64,000 nt of DNA from CADCTQ01 sp963844325 (lineage in GTDB: Bacteria; Bacteroidota; Bacteroidia; Cytophagales; 172606-1), in NCBI GenBank assembly GCA_963844325.1, contig CAWJNV010000001.1:1860001-1924000 (forward strand), read 5' to 3'. The notes below the pieces were generated by a model, which was not told where the DNA came from, ran no database searches, and worked only from the letters and a program-made list of their open reading frames with translations. The position numbers and the translations under genes were made by a program. Below, piece after piece: positions 61,878-64,000 of this stretch (positions within the stretch are counted from its first letter, which is position 1; each line of letters begins with the position of its first letter).

Positions 61878-64000
61878 ATGAGGAAAACCATACTACAGCT
61901 TTACTGTATATTGTCTTTGCTTTTGCCTGGCCCGGCGAACCTGTTCGCCCAAGCCCGCTATTGGGTAGGCGGTACGGGTGGCAACTGGAACGATCCCCTG
62001 AAGTGGTCTACGGTTTCGGGTGGAACCGGGGGAGCAGGAGCACCCACAGCTGCGCAGGACGCCCGGTTCGATGTCAACTCTTTTACGGCACCGGGCGGAG
62101 TGGTCGTGGTAACGGGCGAGGCTACGTGCAGGCGAATGAACTGGACCGGCGTAACCAACGCCCCGGTGTTGTCTTTAAGCAATCCTCTAACGATAGACGG
62201 AAACGGAAACGCCCTGGTACTGACTGACGGGATGTCGGTGGTCGGGACATCGGACCTGATATTCAAAGGTGCGGGTAACATCACCGTAAACATGGGTACA
62301 ACCGGCAAGACCGTTGGTGCCCTGAAGTTTACGGCCAATGCCCCAAAGAACATCACGCTGGCAACCGGTGACGGATTGCACACGCACAGCTTCGGCGTAA
62401 TTACCACGGGCAACAACTCCACGCTCAACGTGACCGGGAATTCCACCCGCATCTACGCGGGCATGTCAACCGGTGGCAATGCGGAACTGATCACGCAGGG
62501 CACCAGCCGGTTCACGGGTGACGTACTGATAGACGGAACCGTAACTGCCAGCGCCGGCGCAACCCTGCTCCTGGGCACCGGTGCGCCCATCAATGCGACC
62601 TTTACGGGAGGCGCCGACAATACCTTCGGCAATGTCATCATTGGGGCAAATGCAAGCGTTACGTTCAGCAACAATGGGAACAACGCGTTTGGCAACGTGA
62701 CCACCGGTTCCAACGCTACCGTAGCTTTTTCCAACAGTGGCAACAATACTTTCGGCGATTTCTTCATTAATAACAGCACTACCGGTACCACCAGTGTCGC
62801 CTTCAGCAACCAGAGCAACCGTTTCAATGCGGTTACGCTCAACAACACGAGTACGGGGACAATAAGGACATCTTTTTCCAACTCGGTCCTCAGTGAGTAC
62901 AATACCATTGCCATCCATAACAACAGTACCGGCAGTGTCTTGTGGCAATTTACCGCCGCGGGCACGAGTTCCGTTACGGGCAGCCTGACGGTTAACGTGG
63001 CTTGCCCCGCCACCGCAATTACCTCCTCCGGGGCAACGCCCGCCACGGTACACTTCTCAAGTGCCCAGGTCATTGCCGGGGCCTCCGTCAGCAACCTAAA
63101 AGCAACCGGGGCCGGGCTCACGGTAACCAACGGACTGAATGGCGGGGGTAATACAGGCGTCGCCTTCATCAAAGCGCCGCGGGCCTTCTACTGGCGAACA
63201 AATACGGGCAACTGGAGTGATGCAGGCAAATGGGTGGTTTGGAACGGCACCGTTTTTGTTCCGGCTTGCAGTATACCCACCAATCTGGACGACGTAACTT
63301 TTGACAATGCTTCGTTTACCGCGAATGCGCAAAGGGTTATTTTGAACGTAAACGGTCAGTGCCGGAGCATGCAGTGGCTGGGCATTCCCCTCACCCGCCT
63401 CCCCGGTTTCGAAAGCCTGGCGGCCAATACCCTTACCCTTTCGGGCAACCTGGAACTCGCCCCTGCTACTGTTACCACGGCATTCTTTGGCAAAGTCGTG
63501 TTTGCTTCTTCCGTGCCCGGCAGAACGATCAACACAGCCGGCAAAACGTTGGGCAGCGTTGATTTTAACGGGCCGGGCGGCAGCTGGCAACTGGTCGGCA
63601 ATGCCCTGGTCAGCAACGGAACTGTGTCGCTGATTGCAGGCACCTGCGAGGCGAACGGCCAGGCTATCAATGCCAACGCGTTGAATGCGAATGGGGCCGG
63701 GAACCTGCCGAGGGGGCTCCTGCTGGGCAGCGCCACGCACACGCTGAAGGGAACCGGGCTGGTACTGGACCTGCGGGGCAATGACAACAACTTTACGCTG
63801 GACCCCGGCACCAGCACCATTCAGTGTACCGGCAATCCGGGTACGGCCGGCCTCCTCACCGTTGAAACGGGAACGCACCCTAAAACCCTACCCCATTTGC
63901 GCTTTACGGGGGCCGGCAACCATACCCTCTCGACGACCGGCATCACCACCAACCGGATCACTTTCGGCGACATTCATTTCAGCAACGTCAACGGCAAGAA
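61878..64000 (+). CDS. Large secreted beta-repeat protein, 5' part
   Basis: An open frame of more than 707 codons from ATG 61878 (MRKTILQLYCILSLLLPGPA) to the window edge, with no stop. The signal peptide ends near NLFAQ. Two copies of a Trp-rich opening are present: YWVGGTGGNWNDPLKWS at about residue 30 and FYWRTNTGNWSDAGKWV near 440. These mark the starts of two repeat blocks, as in large Bacteroidota surface proteins. Between them, Asn/Thr/Gly-rich units of about 20-25 residues (NTFGNVIIGANASVTFSN, NAFGNVTTGSNATVAFSN) suggest a beta-helix. A type IX secretion tail is expected but is outside the window. Adhesin function is inferred. Confidence 0.85.
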   Translation, partial: MRKTILQLYCILSLLLPGPANLFAQARYWVGGTGGNWNDPLKWSTVSGGTGGAGAPTAAQDARFDVNSFTAPGGVVVVTGEATCRRMNWTGVTNAPVLSLSNPLTIDGNGNALVLTDGMSVVGTSDLIFKGAGNITVNMGTTGKTVGALKFTANAPKNITLATGDGLHTHSFGVITTGNNSTLNVTGNSTRIYAGMSTGGNAELITQGTSRFTGDVLIDGTVTASAGATLLLGTGAPINATFTGGADNTFGNVIIGANASVTFSNNGNNAFGNVTTGSNATVAFSNSGNNTFGDFFINNSTTGTTSVAFSNQSNRFNAVTLNNTSTGTIRTSFSNSVLSEYNTIAIHNNSTGSVLWQFTAAGTSSVTGSLTVNVACPATAITSSGATPATVHFSSAQVIAGASVSNLKATGAGLTVTNGLNGGGNTGVAFIKAPRAFYWRTNTGNWSDAGKWVVWNGTVFVPACSIPTNLDDVTFDNASFTANAQRVILNVNGQCRSMQWLGIPLTRLPGFESLAANTLTLSGNLELAPATVTTAFFGKVVFASSVPGRTINTAGKTLGSVDFNGPGGSWQLVGNALVSNGTVSLIAGTCEANGQAINANALNANGAGNLPRGLLLGSATHTLKGTGLVLDLRGNDNNFTLDPGTSTIQCTGNPGTAGLLTVETGTHPKTLPHLRFTGAGNHTLSTTGITTNRITFGDIHFSNVNGK

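Noticed and set aside
61958..63878. Several minus-strand frames of 150-260 codons near the end
   Set aside because: They are shadows of the large plus-strand repeat protein.

Overview
The window looks like chromosomal DNA of a GC-rich member of the Bacteroidota, most likely Cytophagales. The gene content is typical of that group: TonB receptor with a carboxypeptidase-regulatory-like domain, imelysin/DUF4856 lipoproteins, DUF2480, DUF4920, an Ezrin-like coiled-coil protein and TPM-domain proteins. Promoters of the TTG / TAnnTTTG type and the general lack of Shine-Dalgarno sequences agree. Nearly everything is core chromosome. I saw no phage, insertion sequence, CRISPR array or resistance island.

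Layout. 0-5 kb: two TPM-domain proteins, a sugar nucleotidyltransferase pointing left, a 520-bp intergenic region with three exact DnaA boxes (candidate oriC), then an Ezrin-like gene and rpsP-rimM-trmD pointing right. 5-11 kb: a leftward block of a MoxR AAA+ ATPase and three parvulin-type envelope chaperones, the largest carrying an OmpA-like domain. 11-18 kb: an RsbW/RsbV-like pair, yidD, priA, a small heat-shock protein, and a vWA-like lipoprotein next to a coiled-coil membrane protein. 18-24 kb: small lipoproteins, a NadR-like kinase, a secreted MetX-like hydrolase and yifB. 23.5-30 kb: a polysaccharide-type locus (multi-pass membrane protein, two glycosyltransferases, asparagine synthetase, membrane transglutaminase-like protein) whose leftward genes overlap or nearly touch. 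30-39 kb: metZ-like, OsmC, rhodanese, DUF2147, rhomboid, M28 peptidase, frr, HtrA, tRNA-Asn, tsaB and DUF2480.

40-46 kb: a complete rRNA operon (16S, tRNA-Ile, tRNA-Ala, 23S, 5S) with promoter, boxA-like elements and terminators. 46-49 kb: glyA and anmK. 48.6-55.6 kb: a leftward uptake operon (DUF4856 lipoprotein, imelysin, HTTM membrane protein, TonB receptor, BtuF-like binding protein) preceded by two copies of a 23-bp dyad that look like metal-responsive operators; the DUF4856 gene carries a one-base frameshift. 55.6-61.6 kb: RluA-type pseudouridine synthase, folE with a PTPS/QueD homologue, an HD-domain/CoaD fusion, a PAS histidine kinase and a DUF4920 protein. 61.9 kb to the end: the start of a very large secreted beta-repeat protein that runs off the window.

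The most unusual signal is a recurring class of degenerate tandem arrays with a strict 7-bp period (AGACNNN, AGRGCNN, GAATGNN, TAATGGC-like, AGCNNTA). They occur in at least eight noncoding places, often begin on a stop codon, and twice form inverted pairs. No listed feature type explains them.
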